Positions 1-7,251 are shown, counted from the first letter of the stretch. The stretch: 18,998 nucleotides of DNA from Clostridia bacterium (GCA_024404125.1 JAKSQL010000006.1:1-18998); one strand, 5' to 3'. Made by a program: numbers and translations. Notes: generated by a model not told the origin, from the letters alone.

Positions 1-2246
1 TGCAAAAGCGAGGTGGATGCCTGACCGCTCTCAACTACAATTTTAATTGCCTCTTCAAGCATCGGGTCTTCATCGGGAGCATCTTCTTCAAGCCCCGTTC
101 TCGCCTGCTTTTCAACCGCGGCATTATGTTCGATTTCAACCATTATATTATCATCGTACTCGGCATTTGCGCTGTTCTTTACAAAGTTTACAACGCTTTC
201 TACCTCTGTATCCGAAACAAAACAACCTTGAAGTCTTTTCGGCTTTACCGAGCCCACCGGATTAAAGAGCATATCGCCCTTACCGAGCAGTTTTTCGGCA
301 CCTGCACAGTCAAGGATAGTGGCACTGTCTATATGGGAGGATACCGCGAACGCAATTCTTGTAGGTATATTCGCCTTGATAACACCTGTTACTACGTTTA
401 CTGACGGACGCTGTGTTGCTATAATAAGGTGCATTCCCGCCGCTCTTGCTTTTGCGGCAATGCGGTTGATAGAGTCCTCCACTTCCTTGGGGGCTGTCAT
501 CATAAGGTCGGCAAGCTCGTCGATTATTATTACTATATGCGGCATACGTTTAACTTCCGGCTCATCGACCAAAGTATCAACAACTCTGTTATATCCTTCA
601 ATATCGCGTACACATCTATCGGCAAACATCTGATAACGCTTTTCCATTTCGCTTACCGCCCAACCGAGTGCGCCTGCCGCTTTTCTCGGCTCGGTTACTA
701 CCGGTACCAAAAGGTGCGGTATACCGTTATAAACACCGAGTTCTACTACTTTGGGGTCTATCATCAGAAGTTTTACCTCATCGGGAGATGCCTTATAAAG
801 TATACTTGTAATAATTGAGTTTATGCATACGGATTTACCGGATCCCGTAGCACCTGCGATAAGTCCGTGAGGCATTTTTGCTATATCCGTAACTACTACG
901 TTACCGCCTATATCTTTACCGAGTGCTACGGTAAGTTTACTCTTTGACGCGGTAAACGCGGTAGACTCGATTATTTCTCTTACACCTACTACGGCACTTG
1001 CCTTATTAGGCACCTCTATGCCTACCGCCGCTTTATTGGGAATAGGCGCTTCTATTCTGACACCCGCCGCCGCAAGATTTAAAGCAATATCGTCCGCAAG
1101 ATTGGTTATCTTGCTTATCTTAACACCGGCGCAGGGTTGAAGTTCGTATCTTGTTACGGTAGGACCGCGGCTTATATCAACCACCCTTGTTTCAACACCG
1201 AAACTTTTAAGTACCTCAACCAACCTTTCGGCAGTGCTTTCAAGTTCATCGTTTGCCGACTTTGATGTATGTGAATTTGATATTTTAAGTAAATCAATAG
1301 GCGGATATTTATAATTCTTGATAACCTCTGTGCTTTCAATTTCCTCCGCAACTTCTTCGGTTTCTTTTTCAAAATCTACCGTTATAGGCGTTTTCTCTTC
1401 CGCTTCACTATCAGCGGCATCAAGCGCTTTATCGACACTTACAGAGGATATATCGGTATATTCGGTAAATTCAGCGGGCTTATCCTCGTCACCGTCATAA
1501 TAAGCATCAATAAGATTTTTCTGATGTTCATTAAGTGAAAGTTGTTTCTTTGCACGGGTTTTGGGTATATCGTCAACCGGTATATCCACGTTAAAGCCCT
1601 TTATAACCTTCAGTTCTTTACCGTCTTTTGCCTTTTCTTCATTTACACGTATATGTTCCTGATATACGTTACCTGCCTGAGTTGATACGACTTTTACGGG
1701 TTTTGCTATACCTTTAAAGAGGGCTATAAGTGTAGTGCCCGTAGTTATCATAAGTGTTACAAAGATAAGTATTATCAAGGTGATTTTAGCCCCTAAGTCA
1801 CCCAATACAATTCTGAACAAAAAGCCGAAAACGGCACTTATAAATCCACCGTTTTTTAGTGTTACACCTACTGAATACGAACTTACTATGTAATCGAAAA
1901 ATCCGACATCGGTTTTAGCAGCCGTAAAAACGTCTACCACCGTGCCTATAAGCAGTACCAAAATCGCGACCTCAACGGTTTTGGTAATTATCTTTTTCAC
2001 GTTTTCTCTTTCCATTGCGAGTACTACCGCAACGGTGCCCAATAAAAACGGATAAAAGTACGCGGTGATACCGAAAACACCGAACATAACGTTATGTATA
2101 CTGTTCCAGAATGCTTCGCCCGGTATGAAAACAACAAACATTAAAAATACCGCCAAAGCAAAAAGCAATACCGCTTTTAACTGCCTTGTAGAAGACGATT
2201 TCGCATTTTTTGCCGTAGTAACGTTCCTTTTCTTTTTAGTCGCCAT
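1..2246 (-). CDS. ftsK: DNA translocase FtsK/SpoIIIE, C-terminus cut by window edge
   Basis: This is an ATP-driven, membrane-anchored DNA pump that moves chromosome DNA through the division septum (or the spore septum, in the SpoIIIE role). About 748 codons are visible. A Lys-rich start (MATKKKRN) is followed by about four hydrophobic segments near residues 23-41, 51-76, 88-108 and 130-177. An acidic, variable linker runs to about residue 360, and the motor domain follows. Walker A GATGSGKS is at 465-472, LLMIDPK near 494-500, and the Walker B stretch IVIIIDELAD ends near 580. The frame runs off the window at SGQASTSLLQ, the start of the DNA-reading winged-helix gamma domain, so only that C-terminal part is missing. 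The ATG at 2246 has GGAG just upstream. It lies 42 bases after tepA with no terminator U-run between them, so the two are probably co-transcribed. Whether its main role is in division or sporulation cannot be told from the sequence. Confidence 0.96.
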   Translation of the reverse strand, partial: MATKKKRNVTTAKNAKSSSTRQLKAVLLFALAVFLMFVVFIPGEAFWNSIHNVMFGVFGITAYFYPFLLGTVAVVLAMERENVKKIITKTVEVAILVLLIGTVVDVFTAAKTDVGFFDYIVSSYSVGVTLKNGGFISAVFGFLFRIVLGDLGAKITLIILIFVTLMITTGTTLIALFKGIAKPVKVVSTQAGNVYQEHIRVNEEKAKDGKELKVIKGFNVDIPVDDIPKTRAKKQLSLNEHQKNLIDAYYDGDEDKPAEFTEYTDISSVSVDKALDAADSEAEEKTPITVDFEKETEEVAEEIESTEVIKNYKYPPIDLLKISNSHTSKSANDELESTAERLVEVLKSFGVETRVVDISRGPTVTRYELQPCAGVKISKITNLADDIALNLAAAGVRIEAPIPNKAAVGIEVPNKASAVVGVREIIESTAFTASKSKLTVALGKDIGGNVVVTDIAKMPHGLIAGATGSGKSVCINSIITSILYKASPDEVKLLMIDPKVVELGVYNGIPHLLVPVVTEPRKAAGALGWAVSEMEKRYQMFADRCVRDIEGYNRVVDTLVDEPEVKRMPHIVIIIDELADLMMTAPKEVEDSINRIAAKARAAGMHLIIATQRPSVNVVTGVIKANIPTRIAFAVSSHIDSATILDCAGAEKLLGKGDMLFNPVGSVKPKRLQGCFVSDTEVESVVNFVKNSANAEYDDNIMVEIEHNAAVEKQARTGLEEDAPDEDPMLEEAIKIVVESGQASTSLL

Positions 2247-2265
2247 ATGTACACTCCATCTTTTG

Positions 2266-2286
2266 CCGTACGCAAAAAGCGTACGG
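2266..2286 (-). other. Perfect hairpin between tepA and ftsK
   Basis: An 8-base perfect inverted repeat (CCGTACGC / GCGTACGG) has a 5-base loop. On the minus-strand transcript it starts a few bases after the tepA stop and ends about 10 bases before the ftsK ribosome site. It is followed by CAAAAG, not a U-run, so it does not look like an intrinsic terminator for this transcript. It may stabilise or separate the tepA and ftsK messages; that is inference. Confidence 0.6.
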
Positions 2287-2288
2287 TA

Positions 2289-2972
2289 TTATTTATTTTC
2301 GCTTTCTATCATATCGTACAAACAGTTAAGCACGTCTGATAACGAGCCCAAACTGTCAATAAGTCCCTCTTTAACCGCCTGAGTACCGCTTAACACGCTT
2401 CCTACATCGGTCACGAGTTCGCCGGTATTCATCATAAGTTCGTAAAATCTTTCTTTTGTGAGTTTTGAGTTTTTTGCAACAAAATCGGTTATCCTGTCCT
2501 GCATACGTGAAAAGTGATTCATCATATGCGGTACGCCTATTACAAGACCGTTCATTCTTACCGGATGAATTGTCATCGTAGCGGACGGCGCTATAAACGA
2601 TTTTTTGGCAGCTACCGCTAACGGTACGCCTATTGAATGACCGCCGCCTAAAACATAGGTAACGGTAGGTTTACTCATTCCCGAAATAAGTTCTGCTATG
2701 GCAAGTCCCGCTTCAACGTCACCGCCGACAGTGTTTAAAATTATAAGCAAACCGTCTATTTCGTTGCTTTCTTCAATAGATACAAGTTGCGGTATTACGT
2801 GCTCATATTTAGTGGTTTTGCTTTGCTCGGGCAACACGTTATGCCCCTCTATCTCACCGATAATTGTAAGGCAGTATATCTTGTGCTTACCGCAACTTGC
2901 GGTAATGCCGCCCATTTCTTTAATCTCTTCGATTTTTTCTTCGGATTTTCTTTTTTTGTCCTCTTGTGTCAA
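2289..2972 (-). CDS. tepA: ClpP-family serine peptidase, TepA-like
   Basis: This is a ClpP/crotonase-fold serine protease of the TepA (YmfB) type, a cytoplasmic relative of ClpP linked in Bacillus to protein export or spore-protein turnover. Counting from the chosen start, the nucleophile Ser113 lies in GGGHSIGVPLAVAA, His136 in TMTIHPVRM, and a candidate acid Asp189 in TGELVTDVG. The NTVGGDVEAG strand matches the ClpP substrate-binding region. The reading frame could extend to an ATG at 3017, but that codon sits almost on the predicted transcription start and has no ribosome site. A TTG at 2972 has AGGGTGAT four bases upstream and gives 227 residues, so I prefer it. Placement directly before the FtsK/SpoIIIE gene is the same as tepA-spoIIIE in Bacillus, which supports the assignment. 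Family confidence is high; confidence in the exact symbol is moderate. Confidence 0.88.
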   Translation of the reverse strand: MTQEDKKRKSEEKIEEIKEMGGITASCGKHKIYCLTIIGEIEGHNVLPEQSKTTKYEHVIPQLVSIEESNEIDGLLIILNTVGGDVEAGLAIAELISGMSKPTVTYVLGGGHSIGVPLAVAAKKSFIAPSATMTIHPVRMNGLVIGVPHMMNHFSRMQDRITDFVAKNSKLTKERFYELMMNTGELVTDVGSVLSGTQAVKEGLIDSLGSLSDVLNCLYDMIESENK

Positions 2973-2990
2973 TGTTATCACCCTAAAAAT
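2973..2990 (-). promoter_or_regulatory. Ribosome site that decides the tepA start
   Basis: The minus strand reads TAGGGTGATAACATTG: an AGGGTGAT element closely followed by TTG. The upstream in-frame ATG at 3017 has only A/T-rich sequence before it. The site therefore favours a TTG start at 2972. Confidence 0.6.
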
Positions 2991-3026
2991 TATTATTCCA
3001 AAAAAAGTGATAAGCATACACAGTTT

Positions 3027-3055
3027 ATTATACTATTTTTTTACCGTTTTTTCAA
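3027..3055 (-). promoter_or_regulatory. Sigma-A-type promoter for tepA-ftsK
   Basis: The minus strand has a -35 TTGAAA (3050-3055), a 17-base spacer and a perfect -10 TATAAT (3027-3032). Transcription would begin near 3020, leaving a leader of about 48 bases before the TTG start of tepA. It lies just beyond the terminator of the upstream ATPase gene. Confidence 0.8.
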
Positions 3056-3060
3056 GTTGA

Positions 3061-3095
3061 AAAAATAAAAAAACTGCACCGCCAAAGCGGTGCAG
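3061..3095 (-). terminator. Intrinsic terminator after the ugpC-like gene
   Basis: A 9-bp perfect stem (CTGCACCGC / GCGGTGCAG, 3074-3082 with 3087-3095) has a four-base loop. On the minus strand it is followed by TTTTTTTATTTTT. It begins 11 bases after the stop codon of the ATPase gene. Confidence 0.92.
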
Positions 3096-3106
3096 TAGAT
3101 TTAAAC

Positions 3107-4249
3107 TCAGTTACAAATTGTCTCTTCGGTATCTTTATCGAAAAGATGAATTTTTTGAGGTTCAAGCGCAATGGTAATTGTATCGCCAGGTTTTGCGGTA
3201 TTTGTAGGAGCAACACGCGCATTGATGGTTTGACCCTCTGAATTCATATAGAGGTAGGTCTCCGCGCCCATAAGTTCGGTAACCTCAACATTAGCGGTTA
3301 CGTGACCGTCCTTAAATGCTTTAAGAAGGTCTTCTTCGTTATGAACGTCTTCAGGACGGATACCCATAATAACCTCTTTGTTAACATAAGCATCGAGTTT
3401 ATTATCTTTGTTCTTCTCCGCCGGAAGTTTAATCTTAAACTTAACACCGGCTCTTGTTTTAGTATCCTCGGTACCGTACTCTACAAAGAAATCATCGCCC
3501 TCTTTTAAGAGTTTTGACTCAATGAAGTTCATCTGCGGAGAACCGATAAATCCTGCAACGAAAAGATTGCAAGGATAAAGGTAAAGATTCTGAGGAGTAT
3601 CAACCTGCTGAATAAGACCGCTCTTCATAACAACGATACGGGTACCCATTGTCATAGCTTCGGTCTGATCGTGGGTAACGTAAATGAATGTTGTTCCGAG
3701 TCTCTGATGGAGTTTTGAAATCTCGGTACGCATCTGCGCACGGAGTTTAGCATCAAGGTTTGAAAGAGGTTCGTCAAGCAAGAATACCTTCGGCTCACGA
3801 ACTATTGCACGACCGAGTGCAACACGCTGACGCTGACCGCCGGACAATGCCTTCGGCTTACGCTCAAGCAAATGCTCAATATCAAGAATTTTAGCCGCTT
3901 CTTCAACGCGACGTTTAATCTCGTCCTTCGGTGTTTTACGAAGTTTAAGACCGAATGCCATATTATCAAATACGGTCATATGCGGATAAAGCGCATAGTT
4001 CTGGAAAACCATCGCGATATCACGGTCTTTCGGTGCAACGTCGTTTACAAGACGGTCACCGATATAAATTTCACCTTCGGTAATCTCTTCAAGGCCTGCA
4101 ACCATACGCAAAGTAGTTGACTTACCGCAACCTGAAGGACCTACGAGTATTATAAATTCTTTATCCTTGATTTCAAGATTGAAATCGGAAACGGCTACAA
4201 CGCCGCCGGGATATTTCTTATAAACACCCTTAAGTGACAAACTTGCCAT
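3107..4249 (-). CDS. ugpC: Carbohydrate ABC importer ATP-binding protein, UgpC/MsmK type
   Basis: This is the cytoplasmic ATPase of a CUT1-type sugar importer. All motor motifs are intact: Walker A GPSGCGKST (37-45), Q-loop Q83, signature LSGGQ (135-139), Walker B VFLLDEP (155-161) and switch His193. From about residue 235 the protein continues into the C-terminal regulatory domain typical of MalK/UgpC/MsmK (GIRPEDV and a final beta-rich TOBE segment), and its 380 residues are close to the family's usual length. No permease or sugar-binding protein lies nearby, and the gene has its own promoter and terminator. It is therefore probably a shared ATPase serving several sugar importers encoded elsewhere, as MsmK does in streptococci; that is inference. 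AGGAGGTT lies 9 bases before the ATG. The substrate cannot be read from the sequence, and the symbol reflects the family rather than proven glycerol-phosphate transport. Confidence 0.93.
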   Translation of the reverse strand: MASLSLKGVYKKYPGGVVAVSDFNLEIKDKEFIILVGPSGCGKSTTLRMVAGLEEITEGEIYIGDRLVNDVAPKDRDIAMVFQNYALYPHMTVFDNMAFGLKLRKTPKDEIKRRVEEAAKILDIEHLLERKPKALSGGQRQRVALGRAIVREPKVFLLDEPLSNLDAKLRAQMRTEISKLHQRLGTTFIYVTHDQTEAMTMGTRIVVMKSGLIQQVDTPQNLYLYPCNLFVAGFIGSPQMNFIESKLLKEGDDFFVEYGTEDTKTRAGVKFKIKLPAEKNKDNKLDAYVNKEVIMGIRPEDVHNEEDLLKAFKDGHVTANVEVTELMGAETYLYMNSEGQTINARVAPTNTAKPGDTITIALEPQKIHLFDKDTEETICN

Positions 4250-4289
4250 AAAATATAACCTCCTGCTTATGACATATATTCACGAAGAT

Positions 4290-4318
4290 ATTATACCAAA
4301 CGAATATCAAAATTTCTA
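4290..4318 (-). promoter_or_regulatory. Promoter for the ugpC-like gene
   Basis: The minus strand has a perfect -10 TATAAT (4290-4295) and, 17 bases upstream, a weaker TAGAAA -35 (4313-4318). The leader is about 35 bases and contains AGGAGG. No hairpin terminator is visible between the rsuA stop at 4354 and this promoter, so some read-through from rsuA is possible. Confidence 0.6.
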
Positions 4319-4353
4319 TAATAAATTTAGATAATGTTTAGTCGTGCTATTTG

Positions 4354-5082
4354 TTAAAACTGTACACAACGCGGGTTTTCTTGCAGTTTTTGAGCGGTTT
4401 TTGATGAAATTTCGCAAAATTCACCGGTATTGAGGTCGTGCGGCAGTGAAAGACTGCCTATGCGTTCTCTGTGCAGTTCGTTTACACCGAGTCCCACCGT
4501 GCCGAACATTCGCTTTATCTGATGGTATTTACCCTCGGTTATTATAACTCTTGCTTTACTTTCTTCTAATATTTCAAGCATCGCGCTTTTAAGAGTTGTA
4601 CCGTCTTTAAGCACAACGCCGTTTGCAAATTTTTCTTTTATTTGTTCATCTATTTTGCCGTCAAGCATAACTATATAAGATTTTTCAATATGCTTTTTAG
4701 GTGAAATAAAACTGTGCGCAAAGCCACCGTCATCTGTGATAACAAGCAAACCCGTTGTATCCTTATCAAGTCTGCCTACGGGAAATAAATTACGGTTTTT
4801 ATAGATTTCGGGTAAAAGGTCAATTACCGTTTTTGACCTTTTATCGTCGGTAGAGCATATTACACCTTTCGGCTTGTTCATAAGTATATAAACATACTTA
4901 TTATACCCTATTTTTTCACCGTTTAAACAAACCTCGTCGGCATCGGCATCGAGTATATACGAAAAATCTCTTACAGTGACGGAATTTACCGTTGCTTGTC
5001 CTTTAAGAATAAGTTTTCGCACAACACTTCTCGATATTCCCTTTTGATTTGAAATAAATTTATCAAGTCTTATCTTTTCCAT
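4354..5082 (-). CDS. rsuA: 16S rRNA pseudouridine synthase, RsuA family
   Basis: This enzyme isomerises a uridine of ribosomal RNA to pseudouridine. An S4 RNA-binding domain (about residues 1-58, starting IRLDKFISNQKGISRS) is followed by the catalytic domain. That domain has NKPKG (69-73) and the signature GRLDKDTTGLLVITDDG starting at 103, with catalytic Asp106. The GKYHQIKRMF motif near the C-terminus is typical of the RsuA/RluB/RluE/RluF group. The ICSTDD sequence after NKPKG resembles RsuA (E. coli 16S position 516) more than RluB, but the exact target base is inferred. It is the last gene of the ispD-ispF-DUF4830-rsuA run, and its start overlaps the end of the DUF4830 gene by 20 bases, suggesting coupled translation. 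Confidence 0.9.
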   Translation of the reverse strand: MEKIRLDKFISNQKGISRSVVRKLILKGQATVNSVTVRDFSYILDADADEVCLNGEKIGYNKYVYILMNKPKGVICSTDDKRSKTVIDLLPEIYKNRNLFPVGRLDKDTTGLLVITDDGGFAHSFISPKKHIEKSYIVMLDGKIDEQIKEKFANGVVLKDGTTLKSAMLEILEESKARVIITEGKYHQIKRMFGTVGLGVNELHRERIGSLSLPHDLNTGEFCEISSKTAQKLQENPRCVQF

Positions 5083-5500
5083 ACCTTCTAAGCGGCAGCA
5101 TACGCCCCGAAATGCTTATATCGGATACGTCACCGCCTATTATCTTTCCGTCACAAACTATCAGGTTTATCAGCTTTTCGCCGTCTTTGGTACTGTATCC
5201 GTAAACGGTGGCACTTTTCCCCTTGTATTTATTAAGGTCAAAACCCGCTTTTGTTTGCAACTCATTATATTTTTCGTATACGTCACTGAACGTATACGGT
5301 ATTTTTATTTTCTTTTCATATACAGTGCAGGTATCTATCTCATAGTAAAGTGAGGATATATACTCCGTCCGCTTTGCATTTGTATCGCCGCTTATATGAA
5401 ACGATGACGATTTTACGGTGCCAAACAGAATAACCGCAAGTATCAAAGCAGCAAGTACAGCCGCCAAAGTGCTTCTGCTTAAAGAAAAATAAAGCCGCAT
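5063..5500 (-). CDS. DUF4830 domain protein with one membrane anchor
   Basis: This is a small protein of unknown function. With the chosen start it has 145 residues: a short basic N-terminus (MRLYFSLSRS), one hydrophobic membrane segment at about 11-28, and an extracellular part. The stretch SDVYEKYNELQTKAGFDLNK then GKSATVYGYSTKDGE and NLIVCDGKIIGGDVSD is what I recognise as the DUF4830 domain found in Clostridia. Export across the membrane is inferred from the anchor. The frame extends 13 codons further upstream, but the ATG at 5500 has GGGTGAG three bases before it and directly precedes the membrane segment, so I chose it. It sits between ispF (45 bases upstream) and rsuA (20-base overlap). 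This means it is expressed with isoprenoid and rRNA-modification genes, but no functional link is evident. Confidence 0.8.
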   Translation of the reverse strand: MRLYFSLSRSTLAAVLAALILAVILFGTVKSSSFHISGDTNAKRTEYISSLYYEIDTCTVYEKKIKIPYTFSDVYEKYNELQTKAGFDLNKYKGKSATVYGYSTKDGEKLINLIVCDGKIIGGDVSDISISGRMLPLRRYGKDKT

Positions 5501-5545
5501 TATCTCACCCATTAAAACAATACGGCATAAACTTCGCAAATATTA

Positions 5546-6013
5546 CTATTTAATAAGACATACCGCGTGTGCGGCAATACCTTTCTTTTCACCCGTAAAG
5601 CCAAGTCCCTCTTCGGTAGTGGCTTTAACGCTTACAAGGTCAATATCAATACCAAGCGCCTTTGCGATATTTTTTCTCATATCATAAATAAAATCGGCAA
5701 GTTTCGGCTCCTGCGCTATTACCGTAGCATCAATATTTACCGTTTCGTATCCGTTTTCATGCAAAATCTCGCCCGTCTTTTTAAGCAGTACCAAAGAACT
5801 TATGCCCTTAAAAGCATCGTCGGTATCGGGAAAATGTTTGCCTATATCGCCGAGTGCCGCGGCACCTAAAAGACTGTCACAAACGGCGTGAAGTAAAACA
5901 TCGGCATCGGAATGGCCTAAAAGTCCCTTATTAAACGGCACTTCTACACCGCCTAAAATAAGTTTTCTGTCAAAGCAAAACCTATGCACGTCATACCCGT
6001 GACCTATTCGCAT
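5546..6013 (-). CDS. ispF: 2-C-methyl-D-erythritol 2,4-cyclodiphosphate synthase
   Basis: This enzyme is the fifth step of the MEP isoprenoid pathway. It cyclises 4-diphosphocytidyl-methylerythritol 2-phosphate to the 2,4-cyclodiphosphate and releases CMP. The zinc ligands are visible as Asp8 and His10 in MRIGHGYDVHRF and His42 in LLHAVCDSLLG. GHSDAD (33-38), GKHFPDTD and the C-terminal KATTEEGLGFTGEKKGIAAHA complete the family signature. Its 155 residues are the normal length, as a homotrimer. The ATG lies one base after the ispD stop, with the ribosome site GGGGGAAA inside the end of ispD, so translation is probably coupled. Confidence 0.97.
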   Translation of the reverse strand: MRIGHGYDVHRFCFDRKLILGGVEVPFNKGLLGHSDADVLLHAVCDSLLGAAALGDIGKHFPDTDDAFKGISSLVLLKKTGEILHENGYETVNIDATVIAQEPKLADFIYDMRKNIAKALGIDIDLVSVKATTEEGLGFTGEKKGIAAHAVCLIK

Positions 6014-6014
6014 T

Positions 6015-6740
6015 TCAAGTTTCCCCCTTTAGAATGCCCTCAGCAATAACTATATCGCTTTTTGAGGTGATTTTTATATTTTTACTGTCGCCTAAAACCG
6101 TTTTTACCTTTACACCTATACTTTCAAGCACAGAAGCATCATCGGTAAAAATTTCTTCATTGGAAGAAAGTGCTTCAAGATATTTTTCCACCCTCACCCC
6201 TTGCGGTGTTTGGGCAAGATATATATATTTCCTGTCAACCGTTCTTTCAACTGTACCGTCACCGTTTACTTTTTTTACGGTATCAACAGCGGGTATTGCG
6301 GTAACGCAACCGTCATACTCTTTCATTGCAAGTACACAGTTTTTAATGATTTCAAGAGAAACAAACGGCCTTGCACCGTCGTGTATAAGTACGGCTTTCT
6401 CTTCTTTGGAAAGCCGCTTTATTCCGCACAGTACGGATTTTTGACGCGTATCACCGCCGGGTACTATATCGGTAAGTTTAGTAATGCCGTAGCTTTCGGC
6501 AATACCTTGCATATCAAGTATCATATCTTCTTTCGTGACGAGAATTATTTTTGAAACATACTCCGAATTTTCAAACGCCTTTAAGGTTCTCGCTATTACG
6601 GGCACACCGCAAATTTTAAGCAGTTGCTTGTTTATCCCGCCCATACGCGAGGAATTGCCTGCCGCAACTATAATAACCGGTATGGCACTGTCACTTACAC
6701 TCACCGTTTGATATTTAAGTTTAAACTCTGTCTTGGGCAT
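6015..6740 (-). CDS. ispD: 2-C-methyl-D-erythritol 4-phosphate cytidylyltransferase
   Basis: This enzyme is the third MEP-pathway step, transferring CMP from CTP to methylerythritol phosphate. The nucleotide-binding loop VIIVAAGNSSRMGGINKQ (about 22-39) carries the conserved Arg and Lys. IHDGARPFV, AVDTVKKV, TPQGVR and FTDDASVLE follow as in the family. The N-terminus is about 18 residues longer than the usual start just before the PVIIVAAG strand. The frame could begin at a GTG at 6749, but the ATG at 6740 is preceded by AGAGGTGAG with a 4-base gap, which decides the start and gives 241 residues. It is followed directly by ispF, with a one-base gap. A strong hairpin terminator lies immediately before its ribosome site, so how it is transcribed is unclear. 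Confidence 0.95.
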   Translation of the reverse strand: MPKTEFKLKYQTVSVSDSAIPVIIVAAGNSSRMGGINKQLLKICGVPVIARTLKAFENSEYVSKIILVTKEDMILDMQGIAESYGITKLTDIVPGGDTRQKSVLCGIKRLSKEEKAVLIHDGARPFVSLEIIKNCVLAMKEYDGCVTAIPAVDTVKKVNGDGTVERTVDRKYIYLAQTPQGVRVEKYLEALSSNEEIFTDDASVLESIGVKVKTVLGDSKNIKITSKSDIVIAEGILKGET

Positions 6741-6755
6741 AATTCTCACCTCTGT

Positions 6756-6797
6756 TAAAAAGACCGCACTATTTTTTCAAAAATAGTGCGGCGGTTT
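6756..6797 (-). terminator. Strong hairpin terminator after efp-CD1247-like operon
   Basis: A 13-bp perfect inverted repeat (CCGCACTATTTTT at 6764-6776 with its complement at 6779-6791) is followed on the minus strand by TCTTTTT. A T-run also follows on the plus strand, so it could act in both directions, though both neighbouring genes lie on the minus strand. It ends only a few bases before the ispD ribosome site at 6745-6753. Confidence 0.85.
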
Positions 6798-6809
6798 TTA
6801 AAAAAGAAA

Positions 6810-7241
6810 TCAGTTTTCTTCTTCCTCTGCGCAGCAATCTTCACAGTCACAGTCGCAGTCAAAATCAAATTCAAGATGGGTGCCGCAATTAGGGCAGTCA
6901 ATCCCCTCATCGTCAAGCATATCCTCATCAAGATATACGGTATCGTGGCAAGCGGTGCACTCTACCTCGTCAAGTCCCTCATCGGCACAACCGCAGTCGC
7001 AGTCGCAACCGTCTTCACAGTCATCGTAAAGGAGTTCCTCCACCGAAGACAAATCCTCGTCAACCGCGTCAAGTTGCTCGGACATATCGTCACAAGCATC
7101 CTCAATATCACAGATTTCTTCGGTGATATCGCCGAGCAAATCTATTACTGCTGCTAAAATTTTGCCTTCTTTACTTTCGGTATCAAGGTCAAGACCTTCG
7201 GTAAGACCTTTAATATAAGCGATTTTCTCACAAATATCCAT
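6810..7241 (-). CDS. CD1247-type N-terminal domain protein with Cys/Asp-rich zinc-ribbon tail
   Basis: This is an uncharacterised Clostridia protein. The N-terminal 65-70 residues (MDICEKIAYIKGLTEGLDLD, then helical, acidic sequence) match what I recognise as the CD1247 N-terminal domain. Next comes the Asp/Cys-rich run DCEDGCDCDCGCADEG, then a probable zinc ribbon (CTAC, 17 residues, CPNC), then a second run DFDCDCDCEDCCAEEEE to the end. I count 17 Cys after residue 70 and a very acidic overall composition, so metal binding is likely but unproven. The frame can begin at a GTG at 7250. However, AAGGTGG overlapping the efp stop lies five bases before the ATG at 7241, and family members start at the MD-type sequence, so I use 7241 (143 residues). 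It is the second gene of the efp operon and is followed by a terminator. Confidence 0.85.
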   Translation of the reverse strand: MDICEKIAYIKGLTEGLDLDTESKEGKILAAVIDLLGDITEEICDIEDACDDMSEQLDAVDEDLSSVEELLYDDCEDGCDCDCGCADEGLDEVECTACHDTVYLDEDMLDDEGIDCPNCGTHLEFDFDCDCDCEDCCAEEEEN

Positions 7242-7251
7242 ATTATCCACC

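Noticed and set aside
429..818. Plus-strand reading frames of 90-130 codons across 47-818
   Set aside because: They run antisense to the FtsK motor domain, whose Walker motifs are unmistakable on the minus strand; they have no ribosome sites and resemble no protein I know.
2698..3068. Overlapping plus-strand frames of 120 and 93 codons
   Set aside because: Both are antisense to tepA and its promoter, with hydrophobic low-complexity translations that are the mirror of conserved ClpP-like coding sequence.
6034..6554. Plus-strand frames opposite ispD
   Set aside because: They are shadows of a clear IspD; no promoter or ribosome site supports them.
6741..6749. GTG at 6749 as the ispD start
   Set aside because: The GTG is part of the AGAGGTGAG ribosome site that serves the ATG at 6740.
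7242..7250. GTG at 7250 as the start of the CD1247-like gene
   Set aside because: It lies inside the AAGGTGG ribosome site; the ATG at 7241 matches the usual family start.
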